22,523 bases of DNA from Paramacrobiotus richtersi (GCA_034698045.1 JAQGAU010000939.1:1-22523), one strand, 5' to 3'. Shown: positions 1 to 9,160, counted from the first letter of the stretch. Numbers and translations: made by a program. Notes: generated by a model not told the origin, from the sequence alone.

Positions 1-109
1 GAAGTATAATTTTAGGAATCAACTCTGAACACTGATCTCAAGAAACCCTGAGGCGGCAGCCGAAGGTGTTTCTTGTACAGTATATACCAGATTACTCGAA
101 TTTTAAAGA

Positions 110-310
110 TGCCCAATGTACATCTTGCCATTAAATTTAAAATTATTTGACCGATTCCTACACAGCATGTACAAAAATACAAAGTCACAAGCTTAAATCC
201 AATTCGCAGCAGCTGATTTTAAGGGGCGTGGCACCCCTTAATGCCTTATCCCAAAGACAAGATCAACCTTTGGGAATTTAATAATAGGAAATATTAAGCC
301 CGATAATGCC
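110..310. repeat. Conserved 3' flank of the GPCR unit, copy A
   Basis: This non-coding block lies downstream, in transcription terms, of the unit A GPCR. It matches 8955-9160 closely, which lies at the same place relative to the unit B GPCR. It includes a hairpin at 219-241, where TTAAGGGG pairs with CCCCTTAA around a 7-nt loop. The hairpin is perfect in both copies. I see no gene in 1-514. The block marks the left boundary of the duplicated unit. Confidence 0.7.
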
Positions 311-514
311 ATGGCCAATGCAGTCAAGAGCCGGTCTCCAAAACAACAATCGGTGCACGTAGTTGCGATTGGTATCGTGATCGATACCAAGCAGGCTGTT
401 GTGATAATTTGGCTTTATGTACGAAGAACGGACATTCCGTTGCAGCTTTTGAGTATCTGATTTAAAACATCATCAAGCTAATGTGTGAACATGAACTTGC
501 CGAGGAATCCTCCA

Positions 515-1871
515 TTAGGTAACATCAGTTGTATTCCTGGTTTTTATTGGTTGTTCTTTAACCGAAGTGCTGAACGCAGGAGCCACCGATCCTGTACCAT
601 GACGCAGACGATGACATATACGACGAGTTGCTTTTCCGAATGTCGACCGATACTCGCGATTCATTCCGAAAAAAATCACCTACGAAACCCGATGAAAGCA
701 GCATCAGTTACAACTAGCCCATTTTGGTACAAAAAGCGAAACTCACCGGATTCCCTACGTAACCTAGCATAAAAATAGACCGAAACCAGAGAGCCAACAC
801 TGGATACCGGATCAGTAATCTACTGCGGTCAAAGGCAGTAATGCCTGTGTGCGGAAAGTAGCAGGTACAGTGCCATAAGGCCGCAACCAACAATATCATT
901 GCCAGTTTAAACGGACGGCGACGGAAGGTGCGCTGGTGTCCTTGGATGCTTGACATTCGCTGATACAGGACAACTGCAAGGATCACAACGTAAAGGAATC
1001 CTGTCACACTCAACGGCACATAGGTGGTCAGCAACAGATTAATCATGTTGGCCATCGGAGACAAAGATTTCACGCCGCATCCATTGAGCGGTTTAAGGAT
1101 CTCAAACCGCGAGCCCCATCCAACCACAACGGGAATGTATACTCCAAATGAGATCAGCCAAATGATCACGATCATACAAATGTTGAAGACGAATTTAGCA
1201 AAGTACTGACGGTACAGCATTGGAAAGAAAATGGCCGTCAGACGGTTAAACGAAAGATAAGCGGATGACCAGTATCCGACTGTGCGGCATAGTGCGAATG
1301 GTAGCTGGATGAAAATGCAGCCAATCGGAGACATCCTGAAGACGAAAACCAGAGTATTTAGGTTAATCGCATATAGTAGAAGTACAAGTAATTTATGAGA
1401 AGATGTTTAGATGAATTCTCCACAGATCTACATAATGGTGGATAGCTAAAGCTCATAATAAATTCTGCTCGTACCTCGTAACTCGCTCCGTAATACACCT
1501 GAGTAAAATTAACAAAGATTGTGAAACACATGAGCATTTCCACAATCGCCGCGTGGACCAGGGACAGTTTTATTCCATTGCAATCTTCACTATTAGTCTT
1601 CCGCAGAGATCGTTTCCAATCTTTCCAGACTGCTCCCAACAGCGTAAAACACATAAGCGAACCGATTGCACATACCAGCATGGAAACCGAATACCAGACC
1701 GTCAGTTCTCGGTTGAAGTCCGTTTGATTTGTCGGCGTACCATTATCTACGAGTACTGATGTAACGATGTAGTGATGTTTGGTTGACAAAAATGTAAGTC
1801 GTCACTATTTGGTCAGAAAGAAAACTGCTGGATGCGTTGGTAATATGCGCAGTAAGGGCGTCAGTTGTCAT
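515..1871 (-). pseudogene. Rhodopsin-like GPCR, unit A, recently broken
   Basis: This is a third copy of the receptor that is intact in units B and C. Exons by homology are 1475-1871 (start ATG 1869-1871), 747-1334 and 515-679 (stop TAA 515-517). Intron 2 (680-746, 67 nt, GTGAGT...TAG) is intact, and exon 3 encodes a 54-residue tail that begins VIFFGMNREYR. Two lesions break it. A 16-nt insertion at 1757-1772, which partly repeats the neighbouring ACATCA, shifts the frame in the N-terminal extracellular segment and leads to a stop. In addition, the exon 2 acceptor reads CAG-G-ATG where units B and C read AAG-ATG, so splicing leaves one extra base. Together these add 17 nt and do not restore the frame. 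TM1-TM7 are otherwise open and well conserved (LSFNRL after TM3, GNP in TM7), so decay looks recent. A sequencing or assembly error could mimic either lesion. Confidence 0.75.
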
Positions 1872-2672
1872 TCTCTTTGGGCAAGTTCTGCTAACTTGGA
1901 GAAAGTTTGGCGAGCATAGTGAGAAGAAATGTGTCAGGTCTTTGGTGCAAATTCAGACAGACAACTAATGCACCTACATGTTGTCTGAAGAATGCGGAAT
2001 AATATACTCGTAAGTACTGTAGTACAAGCCAGGGACACCATACTAGCTGTTTCTCATGTGTATTTATTTGCGTGGGTAGCGTTGATGTCTTACATGTCTC
2101 CTGTCTTTAAAGACCGCGGGAATAGATTTTCTTTGTAACAACCACGCAACCCGAATGACGTTTTACACATAAAAAAAAGTTAATCTGTTTTGTCTCCAGC
2201 CCCACCCGCTGTCATGCGCTGTAATGTCAGAATCATCAGAGGTGCACCGGGTGGTTCCTTTGCATAATTCTGATTGCTTGTTTAGATTGTACAAACGTCA
2301 GTCACTCCTTCTTCCGCTCCGTCGTCTTCGTGCCGAATGTGGAATCCCCTGCATACCTTACAGTACGTATAAGTACTTGTACGGTTGATATTGAACTTTT
2401 GCGCCTAACAGCGTGCATGAAGATAGCTTGGGAAATATAGTATGGTAGTCTCCCTGTAAGGGTGTTATTATGTGATAACATGTTCAACTCGAAGATGAGC
2501 CAGCAGTTTAATCTCAACTAATCCTTAATAATTAATATTATTACTTTCAGTACCTATACTGAAGCACCACTCTAACTACAGTAGTCAATCGTAAATTACG
2601 ATGCATTACTGGACAAAGTGGACAATGACCAGTAATCTCCTTATTGTACGAAGTAACTTCTGCATCCATTGA
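1872..2672. other. 5' flank of the unit A GPCR, no gene seen
   Basis: The stretch just upstream of the unit A GPCR resembles 10714-11000 in unit B and 20721-20938 in unit C. All three share a run reading TTGATGTCTTAC. I could not identify a further upstream coding exon, and the first in-frame ATG in units B and C lies at the start of exon 1. Toward 2460-2670 the sequence becomes the 3' flank of a GR copy and resembles 3960-4230. Confidence 0.5.
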
Positions 2673-3290
2673 TCACCCTAATTTTTGTCTTAAATCAGCA
2701 AAACATATGTGGAGAAAAGTCCAGTCGGCTGTGAATGGTCAGCATGACATATGTCCTTAAGGGGCACTTACTAGCGGAAATCCAAAGAAAGATATGTATG
2801 CTATCGAATAAAGAATAGTTTATTCTATAGGAAACCTTTTGCACATTAGTTATACAATTTTCCTATATTATAGAAATAGTAAATTAAATGTAAAGGATGG
2901 TCAGGCGCGCCAATATCCTCAACAGATATGTATCTGGTTGCGTTGTTTTCCTTACCGCTTTTACACAGTGCAGTGGTATCCCATTTGTGTTTGGTCAGGT
3001 GATAACGAATCTAGACAAGAAGCCAGCATCGAGCGAGTGTGGTCATGCAACAACGTGATGGCTGCTTCGCTCTCGTTCCAGGAAGTGGAACTGCCGCTGC
3101 GTCTAACATACGGCGCCAGCTGTGTCATTTCAGTTCCGGTATTGCATTCGTCATTCTGCTCCAACTTTGAGCTTGGTCGTGGCCAGTTTCCCCAAACGGT
3201 GAAACAGTATTCCCATGGCGAAGCACCAAGTCACTGTGTACAATTCCATCACAATCCAGTTCCAATGCGGTAATGCAATTAGAATTTATA
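2673..3290 (-). pseudogene. Gustatory-receptor-like pseudogene, gutted
   Basis: Two separated pieces match the GR genes. At about 2678-2760 is a copy of the last exon and the end of intron 2. It keeps LFSTYVLL, but a stop (TAA) replaces the TGG codon of the intact copies. At about 3170-3290 is a piece of exon 1 covering the segment that reads RLGKLA in the intact genes, followed by the TM4 region on the same strand. Exon 2 and most of exon 1 are missing, and 2771-3170 between the two pieces is unrelated sequence. The usual GR upstream flank follows at 3590-3833, so this was once a full gene between the unit A GPCR and a second GPCR. Confidence 0.7.
2771..3170. other. Unrelated insert inside the GR pseudogene
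   Basis: This sequence replaces GR exon 2 and part of exon 1. It matches no other part of the window. It carries a 67-codon open frame on the minus strand (2961-3164) and overlapping open frames on the plus strand, none with recognisable domains. It looks GC-richer than its flanks, roughly from 2905 onward. It could be a fragment captured from another gene or a mobile element, but I cannot name the source. Confidence 0.4.
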
Positions 3291-3567
3291 ATTTAATGGC
3301 GAATATTCCAAAAAATTATCTCTCTGTGCTCAACTCGCTGAAGTTAGTTAATGGTGTCATTTACATTGTCCAGCTCAAATGCGATAATGCAATTATAAAT
3401 GGCGAATATTCCAAAGAATTATTCTTCTGTGCTCAACTGGTTGAAGATAGTTAATGGTGTCAGTTACATTGTCTGTTCAAATGCGATAATGCAATTATAA
3501 AAGGCGAATATTCCAAAAAATTATTCTTTTGTGCTCAACTCGTTGAAGATAGTTCATGGTGTCAGTT
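3262..3567. repeat. Tandem repeat, about 102 bp, three copies
   Basis: Copies start near 3262, 3376 and 3478, each at a run like CAAATGCGATAATGCAATTA. The spacing is 114 and then 102 nt, and the first copy has about 12 extra bases. Each copy contains GGCGAATATTCC and then GTGCTCAACT. The first copy begins inside the GR exon 1 remnant, whose intact equivalent around 5080-5110 reads ATAAATGGCGAAAATTCC. The repeat therefore seems to have been seeded by receptor coding sequence. Confidence 0.75.
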
Positions 3568-3589
3568 ACATTATTCGGCAAAATCAGGC

Positions 3590-3833
3590 TCATTTATGTA
3601 GTTTCCTGCTCTAGTAGTTGATACTACCCAACTTACCCTAGGGCAAAGTAAAATAGCGGCAACAGTAACGTGTCTAATTTCATCAATATAGATAACTGGA
3701 ACAATGTACTGAGCTTTTTGATAGTGTATAGTCATGCGCTGCGACTATGTTCAATAGTTTATGAACCATAGTGGGCAGTACTGAAAAGTATATTTGTTGA
3801 TTCGGTAAGTGTTAGTCCTACATCTTTCGCGCT
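3590..3833. repeat. GR upstream flank block (copy in unit A pseudogene)
   Basis: This stretch matches the upstream flanks of the intact GR genes at about 5715-6000 and 13480-13760, and the block at 20939-21190. The shared order includes a TGTAGTTTCCTG-like run, a segment near ACGTGT, and TTTATGAACCATAGTG-like sequence. It lies on the upstream side of the gutted GR and may contain its old promoter. It ends abruptly at 3834, where GPCR coding sequence begins. Confidence 0.65.
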
Positions 3834-3931
3834 GTTTAAACAGACGGCGACGGATGGATCATGAAGCGCTGATTTCCTTGGGCGCTTCATATAATATATG
3901 CTGACACAGTTCGAATCCTGTGAGCGCGACG
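3834..3931 (-). pseudogene. GPCR exon 2 scrap
   Basis: About 100 bp match the GPCR exon 2 region that encodes the end of TM5 and the third intracellular loop. The plus-strand run TTTAAACAGACGGCGACGGA compares with TTTAAACGGACGGCGACGGA in units A and B, and CACAGTTCGAATCCTGTGAG compares with unit C at about 19805-19822. Both ends are sharp. On the left is the GR upstream flank, on the right a GR 3' flank. This shows that a second GPCR once lay between the two unit A GRs. Nine-base arms ATGAAGCGC and GCGCTTCAT lie inside the scrap. Confidence 0.75.
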
Positions 3932-4230
3932 TAAGCATAGCACCCTAATCATAATGTGGTAACAACGTAACTTGTTGCAGCTTGAAGATGAGCTAATAGT
4001 TTAATCCCAAATAACTTTATTATAATTACAGCTTTAAGCACCAGTTTAACTACAGCAAATAGTTGAAATATGCGAGTCTGCCAGTTCGGAATGTGTGTGT
4101 TGTGTACACGTATTATAATAAACACTACAGTATATTATTAACGTGAAATTACAGTACATTACTGGAGATGAAGGACAATGACGAGTAATTTCCTTATTGT
4201 AAGAAGCAGCAGCTGCATCCACTGATCCCC
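3932..4230. other. 3' flank of the unit A GR, no gene seen
   Basis: This non-coding stretch follows the stop codon of the unit A GR. It resembles 2461-2672, the flank of the gutted GR, and more weakly 11400-11640. I find no clear AATAAA signal on the minus strand here. The AT-rich run at 4115-4145 could hold a variant signal. Confidence 0.45.
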
Positions 4231-5645
4231 CTAATTTTTGTCCCAGGTTAGCAGAACATACGTGGCGAAAAGCCCGATCAGCTGCAAAATTTCAGCATGA
4301 GCTATATTAAAGTCCTTTGAATAGGTTGAAGCCTTACCGTTGTCACAAATTCACGTTTGATTATTGTTGCTCCCATAACATGAAAGCCAGGTGGATGGAA
4401 ATCCAACCGGTACATAGCGATTCGCAATAAATCTGCATCTTGTCGATTCGTCTTCTGTTCCGTTATTAATTCCCTTTGTACAGCCGTGGATATGTCTTGC
4501 GCCTGAAAAGGTAACACGCAAGGTATCTAAGCACAACTGTTTATATTTAGGTATGGGCGCATATCCGCGAAAATTTTGGAGTGTAGCATAATTTCATTAT
4601 AGAAAACTGAAGACCCATTGGTTCCCAGTAAATATTGTGGGAAAACACGGTGGAATGCGTGGTTTATCACGGACTTCACCAAATCTACATCATAGTAGGT
4701 TCCACCAATGTAATTGGCTACTAATGTCACCTTATCGAATACATAAACCATTGCAACGACGAGAAACCCTGTGCTTCCAATAAGTGCTGCGTATTGCACA
4801 TTGTCGGCAGCCACGGTATGTCCTGCATAGACGCTTTGGAATGACTGAGCTTCCTTGACGACGTCAAGCAAAGTAAAGAAAGCCAGCAAAATATAACAGA
4901 ACACACTGCAGGCAATCTCGTCAGCAATTGTCATAATCGAGTAGCTGAATTGTGCATGATCAAGAAGTAACCTTGTGGTGAGCTTGCTCTTGGCCAGTTT
5001 TCCCAAACGGCGAAACAATATTCCCATGGCGAAGCACCAAGTCACTGTGTACAATTCCATCGCAATTATGTTCAACTGCGGGAACGAAATTATAAATGGC
5101 GAAAATTCCACAACTACACTCCAGAAAGATCGATCATGAAATGTCCTGGAACTATTACGAACAGTCTCCATTTCGCTGTGAAAAACCTTTAGCATTGTTC
5201 TTGTAGGACTAACGCATGCGAACGCAAAAATCACCACTGCCAAACAGCCCACGAAAACTATGGCAACTCTGTCATTTCTTCGAAGATAATAACTGTAAAT
5301 CTTGTGGGAGCTTTCGAGATGACTTCGAACATTCCGATATGACCAAATCGAGCAAAGGAACTGCAATGGCCAAAGAATCCCGAGAACGATTTCTGTGGAA
5401 GTCTTCAAAAGGTCACTGGGAGATGAGGAAGGCAGTAGACGAGGAGCGTATAACATTTGCATACCGCAGGATAGAACTGTACTAGAAAAAATTAGAGCGC
5501 ACCAGAAGCCATTAATAATCTGCTTTGTACGACATAACGACTGTTTCGACTGCGGTATCTCCCACCAGCCAAGACATTTCAGAGCACATAACCAGCGGAT
5601 CAGAAAGTCCGGCGAAGGGACATTTCGAATTGTAGTACCCATCAT
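4231..5645 (-). CDS. Gustatory-receptor-like 7TM protein, unit A
   Basis: This is a predicted multipass chemoreceptor of 376 residues. Exons are 4731-5645 (305 codons from ATG 5643-5645), 4338-4502 (55 codons) and 4231-4281 (16 codons plus TAG). Both introns are phase 0: 228 nt (GTGACA...CAG) and 56 nt (GTAAGG...CAG). Exon lengths are identical in unit B, which supports the model. Hydrophobic segments lie near residues 44-66, 88-107, 128-148, 180-215, 258-280 and 285-302, with a last one in exon 3 (LIGLFATYVLLTWDKN). The features fit the insect-type Gr/GRL family: hydrophobic N-terminal region, amphipathic loop before the last helix, phase-0 introns near the 3' end, and a terminal TY motif. 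The usual family ending is TYhhhhhQF; here QF is replaced by TWDK. Family members are ligand-gated cation channels; the ligand here is unknown. The exact donor of intron 1 is the least certain point. Confidence 0.78.
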
Positions 5646-6060
5646 TCTGCCGTTTGAAGTTGTTACAGGTTTTCGTTGAAGAAATTAAATAATGCCAGGT
5701 CATATTGTTCAGGCCCCTTTATGTAGTTTTCTGTTTGCTCTTGGGTGATACCTAAGGGCAATTGCAATACAACAACAGTATCTGTAACGTGTTTGAACAT
5801 ATCAAATTTAATCAATATCATTAAAATAATGTAGCACTGAGTGTGAGCTTTTGTAGTGCATACATTGCAAGTATGTTCCATAGTTTATGTACCATAGTGT
5901 ATAGTACTTAACTTCGAAGTATATTTAGTATTTACTGATTCGATAAGTCAGTCTCTGATTTAGAAATATCAAAGCTCTAAATCTTGCGCGTGGTTTAGTG
6001 TCATAATTTTGCGGCCACTACTGCAACCATTCTTAAAGTATAGAAGTTCATTAATAAAAA
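5646..6060. other. Upstream flank of the unit A GR, probable promoter region
   Basis: The block from about 5715 to 6000 is shared with 13480-13760 (unit B GR), 3590-3833 and 20939-21190. Conservation of a non-coding block immediately upstream of both intact GR genes fits a promoter or 5' UTR, but recent duplication explains it equally well. I see no convincing TATA box at a defined distance. Confidence 0.45.
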
Positions 6061-6523
6061 AATTAGATAGATAAACTGTCAGAAATACTGAGCCTGACCG
6101 AACTAACATGTAAGATTAGAATTTAATGAATGCATAAAGCGATGAACACAAACACCGAAATATGTCAAAATGTACTGACATTATCGTAGTCATTGTTTTA
6201 ACACAGATACCATTCGGTTTTAGGTACGCCTGGTACGGTACGCATTGTACAAACGCCACTAGTGCAGAAACCAAATGAGATGTCTGCTAAAGTGGAGCTT
6301 TTCGAGGTCCGGAGTGTAGAGAACCAGAAAAGACGCCTACATACAACCAGTGGACGGCAAGCCATGCACTTCCCCTGGAACAAAGCGAGCAGACGCTGCT
6401 GCGCGCACAAATGGTTTACACATCCATGTATCTTTTGACCACCAAAACCAATATCGCATCCTGTTTTATGATTCAGACTGCCCCCACACGGAACATTCCC
6501 CCCAAAACATACTGAAGTTAAAG
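6061..6523. other. Spacer, no supported gene
   Basis: Open frames here are short and overlap on both strands, with no recognisable domain. A segment near 6320-6390 shares scattered similarity with about 7345-7420, around a CCTACATACAA core. This may be a pair of decayed repeat copies. Confidence 0.3.
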
Positions 6524-6630
6524 AAAATGTCTTGCGCCTTAAACCGTGACACGTATGACGTATCTACTCTAAGCACAACTGCATACGGGTGTATATATCC
6601 GTGAAAAGGTGTGGAGTGTAACATAATGAC
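6524..6630 (-). pseudogene. GR fragment (intron 1 and edge of exon 2)
   Basis: About 105 bp match 4491-4600, the 3' half of intron 1 in the unit A GR plus the first bases of exon 2. Shared runs include CTAAGCACAACTG, GGAGTGTA and ATGTCTTGCGCC. There is no matching coding sequence on either side, so this is an isolated scrap. Retroelement-like sequence abuts it on the right. Confidence 0.65.
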
Positions 6631-6912
6631 ATGAGCAATGTTATGCGGCTAAAAACTTTTAAAAATCGGACTATTCTGGACCGTTGTTATTTTGTTTCTT
6701 TGGCAGACGAATCGTTTGGAACGTGGTGTGAGAGCGCCGTTTTGCAGTTTAAAGAGATCGGCAGACAGTTGTTTTCGAAAACAGGGGAAAGCCGATCAAC
6801 TTGTTTATTGTTTCAACGTTTAAGTCCAGAAAACACGCGTGGTAATGCCCAGTTAATTACGATTAGTCTTCCATGTCGTGCCGATTGGAATAGAATAAGT
6901 TTTTTTATTTGA
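6631..6912 (+). mobile_element. Truncated retroelement ORF tail (probable)
   Basis: An open frame of 93 codons ends at TGA 6910-6912. The middle and end read FGTWCESAVLQFKEIG, then LFQRLSPENTRGNAQLI. From memory, this resembles the C-terminal pattern seen after the reverse transcriptase domain in several invertebrate retroelements: a G-x-W start, a hydrophobic helix, then QRLS-x-x-x-x-RGNA. No reverse transcriptase core is present upstream. The frame starts abruptly at the junction with the GR fragment, as expected of a 5'-truncated insertion. The ATG at 6631 is probably accidental. The family assignment is inference and the element class is unknown. Confidence 0.42.
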
Positions 6913-7785
6913 ATGAATTATTTGATGTAGATGTACGGCATCGGGGTTAATCAACAAAGGAGTTAGTCATGTGATCAAAGTTAGCCTAGCTGTATCCCTA
7001 CTCCACCATCATTGTCATTGTTTCAACCAACAAACTACAAAATGACCGGAAGCAGTTAAATGACGAGCCCTTGCATTGCGGTGAAATGTTAACATGAACA
7101 TGTGAACATGATCGAAATATTACGCAACGATTACCGTAAAGCTTGTATATGGTAAATCAACAGCCACAGTGTCTATCGCTTATGTAATCCGGTGATCAAC
7201 ATCTACGTAGATTATGATACACAGCAAGAACAGCTTTACCGACCTTTAACCGGTTAACATAGAGACGAAGAAACTGGGCATTCAACTGGGAGCGCGTGAC
7301 ATGCGAATGCGTTTCCGTATACAGTACGTAACTGGGACAGCTCTATGTATTCAGAAAAAAAGCCACCTACATACAAGTGACCTTTTCCGGCTACCGTATT
7401 TACGCGGAACAAAGGCAGAATCCTTATTAGTAGAGCTTAACGGGGGCGGCCGTCTGAATATCATGACATTGCGATTAGGCGGTAAACACTGATTTCAGGC
7501 TCACGTAAGCTGAGAGTCTGGCCAGGAAAAAAACTGCCCTGCCTCGATCAAGTCATTACTGGAAACAGCGTGAAGCAGAAAGTCCGCACTGGAATCCCCC
7601 CGCTGTCGGGGAACATCCACCAACATATTATCCGTAATAACAATATGTTAGTGCATGTAACCGTGGGGTGATTCGGTAAGGACTTTTTGCTATACTCTGA
7701 TTAGAGTAATGCCTTGGTCACTAGCTACTGTAGAAGCCGAACTCTACCCAGATCCCGTGATGTCAGATGTAAGAACGCTATTGAT
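6913..7785. other. Spacer, no supported gene
   Basis: No reading frame here looks coding. The first part could be the 3' untranslated tail of the element ending at 6912. The only open frame over 60 codons (7301-7492) has no recognisable features. Confidence 0.35.
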
Positions 7786-8214
7786 TAATAGACACGAGGC
7801 GCAACTGAACTTATCGGCGCGACTTTTTAGCGTATCGACCTATCGGCGTTGATAACCGACATTAGTCGCAGTCAGATCTCGGCGCCAACGCTCCAGACAA
7901 AAATCGCTGCTGGTAGATGCACACAGCGTGCATGGATTCACGTTTCCCGACTTCATCATCGCCAAAACGCTGCCAAAAGTTTTCGTTTTGCTTTTACAAT
8001 TTTATTTCAGTAAAATAACGACGTTCGGAAGTGTTTTGGCTATGGCAAAGTCGGGAAATGTAATCCATGCACGGTGTGTGCATCTACTGGCAGCGATTTT
8101 TGTCTGGAGCGTTGGCGCAGAGATCTGACTGCGACTAATCTCCGTTATTAACGCCGATAGGTCGATACGCTAAAAAGTCGCGCAGATAAGCTCAGTTGCG
8201 CCTCGTGTCTAATA
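7786..8214. mobile_element. Foldback (MITE-like) element, 419 bp
   Basis: The element spans 7791-8209 and is almost entirely an inverted repeat. The left arm starts GACACGAGGCGCAACTGA, and the right end is its reverse complement (TCAGTTGCGCCTCGTGTC). The arms run about 188 nt each with scattered mismatches (roughly 90 percent identity by eye) around a central spacer of about 45 nt. The pentamer TAATA flanks it on both sides (7786-7790 and 8210-8214) and could be the target duplication, or it could reflect a TA duplication beside AT-rich sequence. It has no transposase. The open frame at 7928-8128 lies inside the palindrome and is not credible as a gene. Confidence 0.85.
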
Positions 8215-8278
8215 TTTATTCCAGCCTACGACGTGATGCTATGCTAGTTAACGCAAAGTTTAGTTAGCGGTAAGAGTT

Positions 8279-8428
8279 ATGAATTTTCAAAGTTATCAAT
8301 GTGTGAATTGACTTAACATATCGGTCTACGGGTGGTCCGACAATCTGATTTACCATAGATCGTTATCTTGCCTCATAAGTCCCCCGTAGACCGCTATATT
8401 TTACACATTGATAACTTTGAAAATTCAT
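8279..8428. mobile_element. Second foldback element, 150 bp
   Basis: The ends are inverted repeats. ATGAATTTTCAAAGTTATCA at 8279 pairs with its exact reverse complement ending at 8428. The homology extends as about 27 nt perfect, a small gap, then a second paired block GGTCTACGGG with CCCGTAGACC. About 45 nt lie between the arms. I see no clear flanking duplication. It lies only 65 bp from the larger foldback and shares no sequence with it. Confidence 0.75.
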
Positions 8429-8940
8429 TTGTGGTTGCAGAATAGCTGTATGCTCCTTTCATTTAGGAGAATTTATTGACGTAGCCCCCATGTTTGTGCG
8501 AATATATCCCGTGGGATAGCTTACTTGTTATGCGATCAATAGTGTGCTTCATTGAAATGGCTCAAAGTAAAAAAATTGTTGACCGAAATGTGTAGAAATA
8601 ACACGGTTTTTGCGTGCATAGGAAAGGTCGGAATCTTTTGTTATAACTTGTTTGATCCAGCGGTTATCCGGTCTTACTGTTAGTCTGGCTTTCATAATTC
8701 ACATTCATTATTCTGCGCAGAAGCGAATTTGTATGGATTGCATTCTAGATGTGTCAGCAGTAATTATCCGTCATATCGTCTTACTAATCCGCCTTATCCC
8801 ATATGTGTACAATAACTCCTAAATATATCATAAGTGTACCTGTCTTGAAGTTATGAACAGCAAATGTCCATATTTTTCGTGACTCATAAGAATGTCATGA
8901 TGGACCGAGGAATATTTTTATACATGCATACACCAACAGG
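8429..8940. other. Spacer, no supported gene
   Basis: I see no open frame, repeat or RNA gene that I can support. The right part leads into the left boundary of unit B. Confidence 0.35.
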
Positions 8941-8954
8941 ACTAACTGAAATTA

Positions 8955-9160
8955 GATGCTCAATGTACATCGTTGTCATTAAAACTTAAAGTTATTTTAC
9001 AGATTCGAACACAGCCTGTACAAAAATATAAGATCACCAGCTTGAATCCAATTCGCAGCTGCTGGTGTTAAGGGGCATGGCACCCCTTAATGCCTTATCC
9101 CAAAGAGTAGATCAACCTTTGAAAATTTAATAATAATGAGTATTAAGTCCGATAATACCA
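8955..9160. repeat. Conserved 3' flank of the GPCR unit, copy B
   Basis: This matches 110-310 (unit A). It includes a perfect 8-bp-stem hairpin at 9068-9090, which differs from the unit A hairpin only in the loop. It lies about 200-400 bp past the stop codon of the unit B GPCR, so it may lie in the 3' UTR or just beyond it. Confidence 0.7.

Noticed and set aside
485-772. 95-codon plus-strand frame
   Set aside because: It is antisense to the third exon of the unit A GPCR, which has matching splice sites in three copies.
2839-3273. 144-codon plus-strand open frame
   Set aside because: It overlaps the minus-strand GR remnant and the unrelated insert, starts in AT-rich non-coding sequence and has no domain. 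The reading is an accident of the GC-richer insert.
3905-3925. tRNA-like TTCGAATCC run
   Set aside because: It belongs to the GPCR exon 2 scrap, and no cloverleaf can be drawn around it.
7928-8128. 66-codon open frame
   Set aside because: It lies wholly within the 419-bp foldback and is read through both arms, so its openness follows from the palindrome.
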